Both the position numbers and the translations under genes were made by a program. A stretch of 64,000 nucleotides of DNA from Ectobius pallidus. Taxonomy: Eukaryota > Arthropoda > Insecta > Blattodea > Ectobiidae. The stretch lies in the NCBI GenBank assembly GCA_964059195.1, contig CAXKWD010000007.1:152603269-152667268 (forward strand). The letters are read 5' to 3'. A model generated the notes under the pieces. That model made no database searches. It was not told the origin of the DNA and worked only from the letters and a program-made list of their open reading frames with translations. Position 1 is the stretch's first letter, and every line of letters begins with the position of its first letter. Of this stretch, positions 1 through 14,200 are shown piece after piece.

Positions 1-2040
1 CTACTACGAATTCTGGGTGTATTTTTCGAAATTTTCAAAGGGGTTAGCCTTCTACGAATTCTGGATGCATTTTTCGAAATTTTCAAAGGGGTTAGCCTTC
101 TAGGAATTCTGGGTGCATTTTTCGAAATTTTCAAAGGGGTTAGCCTTCTACGAATTCTGGGTGCATTTTTCGAAATTTTCAAAGGGGTTAGCCTTCTACG
201 AATTCTGGGTGCATTTTTCGAAATTTTCAAAGGGGTTAGCCTTCTACGAATTCTGGGTGTATTTTTCGAAATTTTCAAAGGGGTTAGCCTTCTACGAATT
301 CTGGGTGGATTTTTCGAAATTTTCAAAGGGGTTAGCCTTTTACGAATTCTGTGTGCATTTTTCGAAATTTTCAAAGGGGTTAGCCTTCTACGAATTCTGG
401 GTGAATTTTTCGAAATTTTCAAAGGGGTTAGCCTTCTACGAATTCTGGGTGCATTTTTCGAAATTTTCAAAGGGGTTAGCCTTCTACGAAATCTGGGTGC
501 ATTTTTCGAAATTTTCAAAGGGGTTAGCCTTCTACGAATTCTGGGTGCATTTTTCGAAATTTTCAAAGGGGTTAGCCTTCTACCAATTATGGGTGCATTT
601 TTCGAAATTTTCAAAGGGGTTAGCCTTCTACGAATTCTGGGTGCATTTGTCGAAATTTTCTAGGAATTCTGGGTGCATTTTTCGAAATTTTCAAAGGGGT
701 TAGCCTTCTACGAATTCTGGGTGCATTTTTCGAAATTTTCAAAGGGGTTAGCCTTCTAGGAATTCTGGGTGCATTTTTCGAAAATTTCAAAGGGGTTAGC
801 CTTCTACGAATTCTGGGTGCATTTTTCGAAATTTTCAAAGGGGTTAGCCTTCTAGGAATTCTGGGTGCATTTTTCGAAATTTTCAAAGGGGTTAGCCTTC
901 TAGGAATTCTGGGTGCTTTTTCGAAATTTTCAAAGGGGTTAGCCTTCTAGGAATTCTGGGTGCATTTTTCGAAATTTTCAAAAGGGTTAGCCTTCTAGGA
1001 ATTCTGGGTGTATTTTTCAAATTTTCAAAGGGGTTAGCCTTCTAGGAATTCTGGGTGCATTTTTCGAAATTTTCAAAGGGGTTAGCCTTCTACGAATTCT
1101 GGGTCCATTTTTCGAAATTTTCAAAGGGGTTAGCCTTCTAGGAATTCTGGGTGCATTTTTCGAAATTTTCAAAGGGGTTAGCCTTCTACGAATTCTGGGT
1201 GCATTTTTCGAAATTTTCAAAGGGGTTAGCCTTCTACGAATTCTGGGTGCATTTTTCGAAATTTTCAAAGGGGTTAGCCTACTACGAATTCTAGGTGTCT
1301 TTTTCGAAATTTTCAAAGGGGTTAGCCTTCTACGAATTCTGTGTGCATTTTTCGAAATTTTCAAAGGGGTTAGCCTTCTAGGAATTCTGGGTGCATTTTT
1401 CGAAATTTTCAAAGGGGTTAGCCTTCTACGAATTCTGGGTGTATTTTTGAAATTTTCAAAGGGGTTTGCCTTCTACGAATTCTGGGTGAATTTTTCGAAA
1501 TTTTCAAAGGGGTTAGCCTTCTAGGAATTCTGGGTGCATTTTTCGAAATTTTCAAAGGGGTTAGCCTTCTAGGAATTCTGGGTGAATTTTTCGATATTTT
1601 CAAAGGGGTTAGCCTTCTAGGAATTCTGGGTGCATTTTTCGAAATTTTCAAAGGGGTTAGCCTTCTACGAATTCTGGGTGCATTTTTCGAATTTTCAAAG
1701 GGGTTAGCCTTCTACGAATTCTGGGTGCATTTTTCGAAATTTTCAAAGGGGTTAGCCTTCTACGAATTCTGGGTGCATTTTTCGAAATTTTCAAAGGGGT
1801 TAGCCTTCTACGAATTCTGGGTGCATTTTTCGAAATTTTCAAAGGGGTTAGCCTTCTACGAATTCTGGGTGCATTTTTCGAAATTTTCAAAGGGGTTAGT
1901 CTTTTACGAATTCTGGGTGCATTTTTCGAAATTTTCAAAGGGGTTAGCCTTCTAGGAATTCTGGGTGCATTTTTCGAAATTTTCAAAGGGGTTAGCCTTC
2001 TACGAATTCTGGGTGCATTTTTCGAAATTTTCAAAGGGGT
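1..2040 (+). repeat. Higher-order block, repeated at about 5,130-7,400
   Basis: Position 1 (CTACTACGAATTCTGGGTG) matches 5,130, an offset of 5,129 that becomes 5,177 once one 48-bp unit is gained. The same ordered series of rare variants follows in both copies: TGGATGCATT, GTGGATTT, CTGTGTGCATTT, GAAATCTGG, ACCAATTATGG, then the shortened unit at 651-672 (matching 5,828-5,849). A four-unit length difference lies before the TTAGTCTTTTACG marker (1,900 versus 7,269). Confidence 0.85.
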
Positions 2041-5000
2041 TAGCCTTCTACGAATTCTGGGTGCATTTTTCGAAATTTTCAAAGGGGTGGGGCCTACTAC
2101 GAATTCTGGGTGTCTTTTTCGAAATTTTCAAAGGGGTTAGCCTTCTACGAATTCTGGGTGCATTTTTCGAAATTTTCAAAGGGGTTAGCCTTCTAGGAAT
2201 TCTGGGTGCATTTTTCGAAATTTTCAAAGGGGTTAGCCTTCTACGAATTCTGGGTGCATTTTTTGAAATTTTCAAAGGGGTTAGCCTTCTACGAATTCTG
2301 GGTGAATTTTTCGAAATTTTCAAAGGGGTTAGCCTTCTAGGAATTCTGGGTGCATTTTTCGAAATTTTCAAAGGGGTTAGCCTTCTACGAATTCTGGGTG
2401 CATTTTTCGAAATTTTCAAAGGGGTTAGCCTACTACGAATTCTGGGTGCATTTTTCGAAATTTTCAAAGGGGTTAGCCTTCTACGAATTCTGGGTGTATT
2501 TTCGAAATTTTCAAAGGGGTTAGCCTTCTACGAATTCTGGGTGTATTTTCGAAATTTTCAAAGGGGTTAGCCTTCTACGAATTCTGGGTGCATTTTTCGA
2601 AATTTTCAAAGGGGTTAGCCTTCTAGGTATATTTTTCGAAATTTTCAAAGGGTAGCCTTCTAGGAATTCTGGGTGAATTTTTCGAAATTTTCAAAGGGGT
2701 TAGCCATCTAGGAATTCTGGGTGCATTTTTCGAAATTTTCAAAGGGGTTAGCCTTCTACGAATTCTGGGTGCATTTTTCGAAATTTTCAAAGGGGTTAGC
2801 CTTCTACGAATTCTGGGTGCATTTTTCGAAATTTTCAAAGGGGTATGCCTTCTACGAATTCTGGGTGCATTTTTCGAAATTTTCAAAGGGGTTAGCCTTC
2901 TACGAATTCTGGGTGTATTTTTCGAAATTTTCAAAGGGGTTAGCCTTCTAGGAATTCTGGGTGCATTTTTCGAAATTTTCAAAGGGGTTAGCCTTTTACG
3001 AATTCTGGGTGCATTTTTCGAAATTTTCAAAGGGGTTAGCCTTCTAGGAATTCTGGGTGCATTTTTCGAAATTTTCATTTTTCGAAATTTTCAAAGGGGT
3101 TAGCCTTCTAGGAATTCTGGGTGTATTTTTCCAAATTTTCAAAGGGGTTAGCCTTCTACGAATTCTGGGTGCATTTTTCGAAATTTTCAAAGGGGTTAGC
3201 CTTCTAGGAATTCTGGGTGCATTTTTCGAAATTTTCAAAGGGGTTAGCCTTCTAGGAATTCTGGGTGCATTTTTCGAAATTTTCAAAGGGGTTAGCCTTC
3301 TACGAATTCTGGGTGCATTTTTCGAAATTTTCAAAGGGGTTAGCCTTCTACGAATTCTGGGTGCATTTTTCGAAATTTTCAAAGGGGTTAGCCTTCTACG
3401 AATTCTGGGTGCATTTTTCGAAATTTTCAAAGGGGTTAGCCTTCTAGGAATTCTGGGTGCATTTTTCGAAATTTTCAAAAGGGTTAGCCTTTTACGAATT
3501 CTGGGTGCATTTTTCGAAATTTTCATTTTTCGAAATTTTCAAAGGGGTTAGCCTTCTAGGAATTCTGGGTGCATTTTTCGAAATTTTCAAAGGGGTTAGC
3601 CTTCTACGAATTCTGGGTGCATTTTTCGAAATTTTCAAAGGGGTTAGCCTTCTAGGAATTCTGGGTGCATTTTTCAAAATTTTCAAAGGGGTTAGCCTTC
3701 TACGAATTCTTGGTGTATTTTTCGAAATTTTCAAAGGGGTTAGCCTTCTAGGAATTCTGGGTGTATTTTTCCAAATTTTCAAAGGGGTTAGCCTTTTACG
3801 AATTCTGGGTGCATTTTTCGAAATTTTCAAAGGGGTTAGCCTTCTAGGAATTCTGGGTGCATTTTTCGAAATTTTCAAAGGGGTTAGCCTTCTAGGAATT
3901 CTGGGTGCAATTTCGAAATTTTCAAAGGGGTTAGCCTTCTACGAATTCTGGGTGCATTTTTCGAAATTTTCAAAGGGCCTTCTACGAATTCTGGGTGTAT
4001 TTTTCGAAATTTTCAAAGGGGTTAGCCTTCTACGAATTCTGGGTGCATTTTTCGAAATTTTCAAAGGGGTTAGCCTTCTACCAATTCTGGGTGCATTTTT
4101 CGAAATTTTCAAAGGGGTTAGCCTTCTAGGAATTCTGGGTGCATTTTTCGAAATTTTCAAAAGGGTTAGCCTTCTAGGAATTCTGGGTGTATTTTTCCAA
4201 ATTTTCAAAGGGGTTAGCCTTCTACGAATTCTGGGTGTATTTTTCGAAATTTTCAAAGGGGTTAGCCTTCTACAAATTCTGGGTGCATTTTTCGAGATTT
4301 TCAAAGGGGTTAGCCTTCTACGAATTCTGGGTGCATTTTTCGAAATTTTCAAAGGGGTTAGCCTTCTACGAATTCTGGGTGTATTTTTCGAAATTTTCAA
4401 AGGGGTTAGCCTTCTACGAATTCTGGGTGCATTTTTCGAAATTTTCAAAGGGGTTAGCCTTTTACGAATTCTGGGTGCATTTTTCGAAATTTTCAAAGGG
4501 GTTAGCCTTCTACGAATTCTGGGTGCATTTTTCGAAATTTTCAAAGGGGTTAGCCTTCTACGAATTCTGGGTGCATTTTTCGAAATTTTCAAAGGGGTTA
4601 GCCTACTACGAATTCTGGGTGTCTTTTTCGAAATTTTCAAAGGGGTTAGCCTTCTACGAATTCTGGGTGCATTTTTCGAAATTTTCAAAGGGGTTAGCCT
4701 TCTAGGAATTCTGGGTGCATTTTTCGAAATTTTCAAAGGGGTTAGCCTTCTACGAATTCTGGGTGTATTTTTGAAATTTTCAAAGGGGTTAGCCTTCTAC
4801 GAATTCTGGGTGAATTTTTCGAAATTTTCAAAGGGGTTAGCCTTCTAGGAATTCTGGGTGCATTTTTCGAAATTTTCAAAGGGGTTAGCCTTCTAGGAAT
4901 TCTGGATGAATTTTTCGATATTTTCAAAGGGGTTAGCCTTCTACGAATTCTGGGTGCATTTTTCGAAATTTTCAAAGGGGTTAGCCTTCTACGAATTCTG

Positions 5001-7830
5001 GGTGCATTTTTCGAAATTTTCAAAGGGGTTAGCCTTCTACGAATTCTGGGTGCATTTTTCGAAATTTTCAAAGGGGTTAGCCTTCTACGAATTCTGGGTG
5101 CATTTTTCGAAATTTTCAAAGGGGTTAGCCTACTACGAATTCTGGGTGTATTTTTCGAAATTTTCAAAGGGGTTAGCCTTCTACGAATTCTGGATGCATT
5201 TTTCGAAATTTTCAAAGGGGTTAGCCTTCTAGGAATTCTGGGTGCATTTTTCGAAATTTTCAAAGGGGTTAGCCTTCTACGAATTCTGGGTGTATTTTTC
5301 GAAATTTTCAAAGGGGTTAGCCTTCTACGAATTCTGGGTGCATTTTTCGAAATTTTCAAAGGGGTTAGCCTTCTACGAATTCTGGGTGCATTTTTCGAAA
5401 TTTTCAAAGGGGTTAGCCTTCTACGAATTCTGGGTGTATTTTTCGAAATTTTCAAAGGGGTTAGCCTTCTACGAATTCTGGGTGGATTTTTCGAAATTTT
5501 CAAAGGGGTTAGCCTTTTACGAATTCTGTGTGCATTTTTCGAAATTTTCAAAGGGGTTAGCCTTCTACGAATTCTGGGTGAATTTTTCGAAATTTTCAAA
5601 GGGGTTAGCCTTCTACGAATTCTGGGTGCATTTTTCGAAATTTTCAAAGGGGTTAGCCTTCTACGAAATCTGGGTGCATTTTTCGAAATTTTCAAAGGGG
5701 TTAGCCTTCTACGAATTCTGGGTGCATTTTTCGAAATTTTCAAAGGGGTTAGCCTTCTACCAATTATGGGTGCATTTTTCGAAATTTTCAAAGGGGTTAG
5801 CCTTCTACGAATTCTGGGTGCATTTGTCGAAATTTTCTAGGAATTCTGGGTGCATTTTTCGAAATTTTCAAAGGGGTTAGCCTTCTACGAATTCTGGGTG
5901 CATTTTTCGAAATTTTCAAAGGGGTTAGCCTTCTAGGAATTCTGGGTGCATTTTTCGAAAATTTCAAAGGGGTTAGCCTTCTACGAATTCTGGGTGCATT
6001 TTTCGAAATTTTCAAAGGGGTTAGCCTTCTAGGAATTCTGGGTGCATTTTTCGAAATTTTCAAAGGGGTTAGCCTTCTAGGAATTCTGGGTGCTTTTTCG
6101 AAATTTTCAAAGGGGTTAGCCTTCTAGGAATTCTGGGTGCATTTTTCGAAATTTTCAAAAGGGTTAGCCTTCTAGGAATTCTGGGTGTATTTTTCAAATT
6201 TTCAAAGGGGTTAGCCTTCTAGGAATTCTGGGTGCATTTTTCGAAATTTTCAAAGGGGTTAGCCTTCTACGAATTCTGGGTCCATTTTTCGAAATTTTCA
6301 AAGGGGTTAGCCTTCTAGGAATTCTGGGTGCATTTTTCGAAATTTTCAAAGGGGTTAGCCTTCTACGAATTCTGGGTGCATTTTTCGAAATTTTCAAAGG
6401 GGTTAGCCTTCTACGAATTCTGGGTGCATTTTTCGAAATTTTCAAAGGGGTTAGCCTACTACGAATTCTAGGTGTCTTTTTCGAAATTTTCAAAGGGGTT
6501 AGCCTTCTACGAATTCTGTGTGCATTTTTCGAAATTTTCAAAGGGGTTAGCCTTCTAGGAATTCTGGGTGCATTTTTCGAAATTTTCAAAGGGGTTAGCC
6601 TTCTACGAATTCTGGGTGTATTTTTGAAATTTTCAAAGGGGTTTGCCTTCTACGAATTCTGGGTGAATTTTTCGAAATTTTCAAAGGGGTTAGCCTTCTA
6701 GGAATTCTGGGTGCATTTTTCGAAATTTTCAAAGGGGTTAGCCTTCTAGGAATTCTGGGTGAATTTTTCGATATTTTCAAAGGGGTTAGCCTTCTAGGAA
6801 TTCTGGGTGCATTTTTCGAAATTTTCAAAGGGGTTAGCCTTCTACGAATTCTGGGTGCATTTTTCGAATTTTCAAAGGGGTTAGCCTTCTACGAATTCTG
6901 GGTGCATTTTTCGAAATTTTCAAAGGGGTTAGCCTTCTACGAATTCTCGGTGCATTTTTCGAAATTTTCAAAGGGGTTAGCCTTCTTCGAATTCTGGGTG
7001 CATTTTTCGAAATTTTCAAAGGGGTTAGCCTTCTACGAATTCTGGGTGTATTTTTCGAAATTTTCAAAGGGGTTAGCCTTCTACGAATTCTGGGTGCATT
7101 TTTCGAAATTTTCAAAGGGGTTAGCCTTCTACGAATTCTGGGTGCATTTTTCGAAATTTTCAAAGGGGTTAGCCTTCTACGAATTCTGGGTGCATTTTTC
7201 GAAATTTTCAAAGGGGTTAGCCTTCTACGAATTCTGGGTGCATTTTTCGAAATTTTCAAAGGGGTTAGTCTTTTACGAATTCTGGGTGCATTTTTCGAAA
7301 TTTTCAAAGGGGTTAGCCTTCTAGGAATTCTGGGTGCATTTTTCGAAATTTTCAAAGGGGTTAGCCTTCTACGAATTCTGGGTGCATTTGTCGAAATTTT
7401 CTAGGATTCTGGGTGCATTTTTCGAAATTTTCAAAGGGGTTAGCCTTCTAGGAATTCTGGGTGCATTTTTCGAAATTTTCAAAGGGGTGGGGCCTACTAC
7501 GAATTCTGGGTGTCTTTTTCGAAATTTTCAAAGGGGTTAGCCTTCTACGAATTCTGGGTGCATTTTTCGAAATTTTCAAAGGGGTTAGCCTTCTACGAAT
7601 TCTGGGTGCATTTTTCGAAATTTTCAAAGGGGTTAGCCTTCTACGAATTCTGGGTGCATTTTTCGAAATTTTCAAAGGGGTTAGCCTACTACGAATTCTG
7701 GGTGTATTTTTCGAAATTTTCAAAGGGGTTAGCCTTCTACGAATTCTGGATGCATTTTTCGAAATTTTCAAAGGGGTTAGCCTTCTAGGAATTCTGGGTG
7801 CATTTTTCGAAATTTTCAAAGGGGTTAGCC
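1690..7830 (+). repeat. 6.1-kb higher-order block, repeated at 10,221-16,361
   Basis: Variant order is conserved with a constant offset of 8,531 bp from the TTAGTCTTTTACG marker (1,900 and 10,431), through the first AA-junction unit (3,061 and 11,592), to the shortened unit near 7,391 (15,922). The copies diverge at about 7,831, where one has CTTTTACG and the other CTTCTACG. Boundaries are approximate because neighbouring units are nearly identical. Confidence 0.85.
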
Positions 7831-8460
7831 TTTTACGAATTCTGGGTGCATTTTTCGAAATTTTCAAAGGGGTTAGCCTTCTAGGAATTCTGGGTGCATT
7901 TTTCGAAATTTTCAAAGGGGTTAGCCTTCTACGAATTCTGGGTGCATTTGTCGAAATTTTCTAGGATTCTGGGTGCATTTTTCGAAATTTTCAAAGGGGT
8001 TAGCCTTCTAGGAATTCTGGGTGCATTTTTCGAAATTTTCAAAGGGGTGGGGCCTACTACGAATTCTGGGTGTCTTTTTCGAAATTTTCAAAGGGGTTAG
8101 CCTTCTACGAATTCTGGGTGCATTTTTCGAAATTTTCAAAGGGGTTAGCCTTCTACGAATTCTGGGTGCATTTTTCGAAATTTTCAAAGGGGTTAGCCTT
8201 CTACGAATTCTGGGTGCATTTTTCGAAATTTTCAAAGGGGTATGCCTTCTACGAATTCTGGGTGCATTTTTCGAAATTTTCAAAGGGGTTAGCCTTCTAC
8301 GAATTCTGGGTGTATTTTTCGAAATTTTCAAAGGGGTTAGCCTTCTAGGAATTCTGGGTGCATTTTTCGAAATTTTCAAAGGGGTTAGCCTTTTACGAAT
8401 TCTGGGTGCATTTTTCGAAATTTTCAAAGGGGTTAGCCTTCTAGGAATTCTGGGTGCATT
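7334..8460 (+). repeat. 560-bp direct tandem duplication within the satellite
   Basis: About 7,334-7,900 is followed directly by a second copy with offset 560, which equals eleven 48-bp units plus one 32-bp unit. Each copy contains CATTTGTCGAAATTTTCTAGG (split here only by position: 7,387 and 7,947) and the G-rich GGGGTGGGGCC marker (7,486 and 8,046). Because the duplicated block includes a 32-bp truncated unit, its length is not a multiple of 48. Confidence 0.8.
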
Positions 8461-11259
8461 TTTCGAAATTTTCATTTTTCGAAATTTTCAAAGGGGTTAG
8501 CCTTCTAGGAATTCTGGGTGTATTTTTCCAAATTTTCAAAGGGGTTAGCCTTCTACGAATTCTGGGTGCATTTTTCGAAATTTTCAAAGGGGTTAGCCTT
8601 CTAGGAATTCTGGGTGCATTTTTCGAAATTTTCAAAGGGGTTAGCCTTCTAGGAATTCTGGGTGCATTTTTCGAAATTTTCAAAGGGGTTAGCCTTCTAC
8701 GAATTCTGGGTGCATTTTTCGAAATTTTCAAAGGGGTTAGCCTTCTACGAATTCTGGGTGCATTTTTCGAAATTTTCAAAGGGGTTAGCCTTCTACGAAT
8801 TCTGGGTGCATTTTTCGAAATTTTCAAAGGGGTTAGCCTTCTAGGAATTCTGGGTGCATTTTTCGAAATTTTCAAAAGGGTTAGCCTTTTACGAATTCTG
8901 GGTGCATTTTTCGAAATTTTCATTTTTCGAAATTTTCAAAGGGGTTAGCCTTCTAGGAATTCTGGGTGCATTTTTCGAAATTTTCAAAGGGGTTAGCCTT
9001 CTACGAATTCTGGGTGCATTTTTCGAAATTTTCAAAGGGGTTAGCCTTCTAGGAATTCTGGGTGCATTTTTCAAAATTTTCAAAGGGGTTAGCCTTCTAC
9101 GAATTCTTGGTGTATTTTTCGAAATTTTCAAAGGGGTTAGCCTTCTAGGAATTCTGGGTGTATTTTTCCAAATTTTCAAAGGGGTTAGCCTTTTACGAAT
9201 TCTGGGTGCATTTTTCGAAATTTTCAAAGGGGTTAGCCTTCTAGGAATTCTGGGTGAATTTTTCGAAATTTTCAAAGGGGTTAGCCTTCTAGGAATTCTG
9301 GGTGCAATTTCGAAATTTTCAAAGGGGTTAGCCTTCTACGAATTCTGGGTGCATTTTTCGAAATTTTCAAAGGGCCTTCTACGAATTCTGGGTGTATTTT
9401 TCGAAATTTTCAAAGGGGTTAGCCTTCTACGAATTCTGGGTGCATTTTTCGAAATTTTCAAAGGGGTTAGCCTTCTACCAATTCTGGGTGCATTTTTCGA
9501 AATTTTCAAAGGGGTTAGCCTTCTAGGAATTCTGGGTGCATTTTTCGAAATTTTCAAAAGGGTTAGCCTTCTAGGAATTCTGGGTGTATTTTTCCAAATT
9601 TTCAAAGGGGTTAGCCTTCTACGAATTCTGGGTGTATTTTTCGAAATTTTCAAAGGGGTTAGCCTTCTACAAATTCTGGGTGCATTTTTCGAGATTTTCA
9701 AAGGGGTATGCCTTCTACGAATTCTGGGTGTATTTTTCGAAATTTTCAAAGGGGTTAGCCTTCTACAAATTCTGGGTGCATTTTTCGAAATTTTCAAAGG
9801 GGTATGCCTTCTACGAATTCTGGGTGCATTTTTCGAAATTTTCAAAGGGGTTAGCCTTCTACGAATTCTGGGTGTATTTTTCGAAATTTTCAAAGGGGTT
9901 AGCCTTCTACGAATTCTGGGTGCATTTTTCGAAATTTTCAAAGGGGTTAGCCTTTTACGAATTCTGGGTGCATTTTTCGAAATTTTCAAAGGGGTTAGCC
10001 TTCTACGAATTCTGGGTGCATTTTTCGAAATTTTCAAAGGGGTTAGCCTTCTACGAATTCTGGGTGCATTTTTCGAAATTTTCAAAGGGGTTAGCCTACT
10101 ACGAATTCTGGGTGTCTTTTTCGAAATTTTCAAAGGGATTAGCCTTCTACGAATTCTGGGTGCATTTTTCGAAATTTTCAAAGGGGTTAGCCTTCTAGGA
10201 ATTCTGGGTGCATTTTTCGAAATTTTCAAAGGGGTTAGCCTTCTACGAATTCTGGGTGCATTTTTCGAAATTTTCAAAGGGGTTAGCCTTCTACGAATTC
10301 TGGGTGCATTTTTCGAAATTTTCAAAGGGGTTAGCCTTCTACGAATTCTGGGTGCATTTTTCGAAATTTTCAAAGGGGTTAGCCTTCTACGAATTCTGGG
10401 TGCATTTTTCGAAATTTTCAAAGGGGTTAGTCTTTTACGAATTCTGGGTGCATTTTTCGAAATTTTCAAAGGGGTTAGCCTTCTAGGAATTCTGGGTGCA
10501 TTTTTCGAAATTTTCAAAGGGGTTAGCCTTCTACGAATTCTGGGTGCATTTTTCGAAATTTTCAAAGGGGTTAGCCTTCTACGAATTCTGGGTGCATTTT
10601 TCGAAATTTTCAAAGGGGTGGGGCCTACTACGAATTCTGGGTGTCTTTTTCGAAATTTTCAAAGGGGTTAGCCTTCTACGAATTCTGGGTGCATTTTTCG
10701 AAATTTTCAAAGGGGTTAGCCTTCTAGGAATTCTGGGTGCATTTTTCGAAATTTTCAAAGGGGTTAGCCTTCTACGAATTCTGGGTGCATTTTTTGAAAT
10801 TTTCAAAGGGGTTAGCCTTCTACGAATTCTGGGTGAATTTTTCGAAATTTTCAAAGGGGTTAGCCTTCTAGGAATTCTGGGTGCATTTTTCGAAATTTTC
10901 AAAGGGGTTAGCCTTCTACGAATTCTGGGTGCATTTTTCGAAATTTTCAAAGGGGTTAGCCTACTACGAATTCTGGGTGCATTTTTCGAAATTTTCAAAG
11001 GGGTTAGCCTTCTACGAATTCTGGGTGTATTTTCGAAATTTTCAAAGGGGTTAGCCTTCTACGAATTCTGGGTGTATTTTCGAAATTTTCAAAGGGGTTA
11101 GCCTTCTACGAATTCTGGGTGCATTTTTCGAAATTTTCAAAGGGGTTAGCCTTCTAGGTATATTTTTCGAAATTTTCAAAGGGTAGCCTTCTAGGAATTC
11201 TGGGTGAATTTTTCGAAATTTTCAAAGGGGTTAGCCATCTAGGAATTCTGGGTGCATTT

Positions 11260-14200
11260 TTCGAAATTTTCAAAGGGGTTAGCCTTCTACGAATTCTGGG
11301 TGCATTTTTCGAAATTTTCAAAGGGGTTAGCCTTCTACGAATTCTGGGTGCATTTTTCGAAATTTTCAAAGGGGTATGCCTTCTACGAATTCTGGGTGCA
11401 TTTTTCGAAATTTTCAAAGGGGTTAGCCTTCTACGAATTCTGGGTGTATTTTTCGAAATTTTCAAAGGGGTTAGCCTTCTAGGAATTCTGGGTGCATTTT
11501 TCGAAATTTTCAAAGGGGTTAGCCTTTTACGAATTCTGGGTGCATTTTTCGAAATTTTCAAAGGGGTTAGCCTTCTAGGAATTCTGGGTGCATTTTTCGA
11601 AATTTTCATTTTTCGAAATTTTCAAAGGGGTTAGCCTTCTAGGAATTCTGGGTGTATTTTTCCAAATTTTCAAAGGGGTTAGCCTTCTACGAATTCTGGG
11701 TGCATTTTTCGAAATTTTCAAAGGGGTTAGCCTTCTAGGAATTCTGGGTGCATTTTTCGAAATTTTCAAAGGGGTTAGCCTTCTAGGAATTCTGGGTGCA
11801 TTTTTCGAAATTTTCAAAGGGGTTAGCCTTCTACGAATTCTGGGTGCATTTTTCGAAATTTTCAAAGGGGTTAGCCTTCTACGAATTCTGGGTGCATTTT
11901 TCGAAATTTTCAAAGGGGTTAGCCTTCTACGAATTCTGGGTGCATTTTTCGAAATTTTCAAAGGGGTTAGCCTTCTAGGAATTCTGGGTGCATTTTTCGA
12001 AATTTTCAAAAGGGTTAGCCTTTTACGAATTCTGGGTGCATTTTTCGAAATTTTCATTTTTCGAAATTTTCAAAGGGGTTAGCCTTCTAGGAATTCTGGG
12101 TGCATTTTTCGAAATTTTCAAAGGGGTTAGCCTTCTACGAATTCTGGGTGCATTTTTCGAAATTTTCAAAGGGGTTAGCCTTCTAGGAATTCTGGGTGCA
12201 TTTTTCAAAATTTTCAAAGGGGTTAGCCTTCTACGAATTCTTGGTGTATTTTTCGAAATTTTCAAAGGGGTTAGCCTTCTAGGAATTCTGGGTGTATTTT
12301 TCCAAATTTTCAAAGGGGTTAGCCTTTTACGAATTCTGGGTGCATTTTTCGAAATTTTCAAAGGGGTTAGCCTTCTAGGAATTCTGGGTGCATTTTTCGA
12401 AATTTTCAAAGGGGTTAGCCTTCTAGGAATTCTGGGTGCAATTTCGAAATTTTCAAAGGGGTTAGCCTTCTACGAATTCTGGGTGCATTTTTCGAAATTT
12501 TCAAAGGGCCTTCTACGAATTCTGGGTGTATTTTTCGAAATTTTCAAAGGGGTTAGCCTTCTACGAATTCTGGGTGCATTTTTCGAAATTTTCAAAGGGG
12601 TTAGCCTTCTACCAATTCTGGGTGCATTTTTCGAAATTTTCAAAGGGGTTAGCCTTCTAGGAATTCTGGGTGCATTTTTCGAAATTTTCAAAAGGGTTAG
12701 CCTTCTAGGAATTCTGGGTGTATTTTTCCAAATTTTCAAAGGGGTTAGCCTTCTACGAATTCTGGGTGTATTTTTCGAAATTTTCAAAGGGGTTAGCCTT
12801 CTACAAATTCTGGGTGCATTTTTCGAGATTTTCAAAGGGGTTAGCCTTCTACGAATTCTGGGTGCATTTTTCGAAATTTTCAAAGGGGTTAGCCTTCTAC
12901 GAATTCTGGGTGTATTTTTCGAAATTTTCAAAGGGGTTAGCCTTCTACGAATTCTGGGTGCATTTTTCGAAATTTTCAAAGGGGTTAGCCTTTTACGAAT
13001 TCTGGGTGCATTTTTCGAAATTTTCAAAGGGGTTAGCCTTCTACGAATTCTGGGTGCATTTTTCGAAATTTTCAAAGGGGTTAGCCTTCTACGAATTCTG
13101 GGTGCATTTTTCGAAATTTTCAAAGGGGTTAGCCTACTACGAATTCTGGGTGTCTTTTTCGAAATTTTCAAAGGGGTTAGCCTTCTACGAATTCTGGGTG
13201 CATTTTTCGAAATTTTCAAAGGGGTTAGCCTTCTAGGAATTCTGGGTGCATTTTTCGAAATTTTCAAAGGGGTTAGCCTTCTACGAATTCTGGGTGTATT
13301 TTTGAAATTTTCAAAGGGGTTAGCCTTCTACGAATTCTGGGTGAATTTTTCGAAATTTTCAAAGGGGTTAGCCTTCTAGGAATTCTGGGTGCATTTTTCG
13401 AAATTTTCAAAGGGGTTAGCCTTCTAGGAATTCTGGATGAATTTTTCGATATTTTCAAAGGGGTTAGCCTTCTACGAATTCTGGGTGCATTTTTCGAAAT
13501 TTTCAAAGGGGTTAGCCTTCTACGAATTCTGGGTGCATTTTTCGAAATTTTCAAAGGGGTTAGCCTTCTACGAATTCTGGGTGCATTTTTCGAAATTTTC
13601 AAAGGGGTTAGCCTTCTACGAATTCTGGGTGCATTTTTCGAAATTTTCAAAGGGGTTAGCCTACTACGAATTCTGGGTGTATTTTTCGAAATTTTCAAAG
13701 GGGTTAGCCTTCTACGAATTCTGGATGCATTTTTCGAAATTTTCAAAGGGGTTAGCCTTCTAGGAATTCTGGGTGCATTTTTCGAAATTTTCAAAGGGGT
13801 TAGCCTTCTACGAATTCTGGGTGTATTTTTCGAAATTTTCAAAGGGGTTAGCCTTCTACGAATTCTGGGTGCATTTTTCGAAATTTTCAAAGGGGTTAGC
13901 CTTCTACGAATTCTGGGTGCATTTTTCGAAATTTTCAAAGGGGTTAGCCTTCTACGAATTCTGGGTGTATTTTTCGAAATTTTCAAAGGGGTTAGCCTTC
14001 TACGAATTCTGGGTGGATTTTTCGAAATTTTCAAAGGGGTTAGCCTTTTACGAATTCTGTGTGCATTTTTCGAAATTTTCAAAGGGGTTAGCCTTCTACG
14101 AATTCTGGGTGAATTTTTCGAAATTTTCAAAGGGGTTAGCCTTCTACGAATTCTGGGTGCATTTTTCGAAATTTTCAAAGGGGTTAGCCTTCTACGAAAT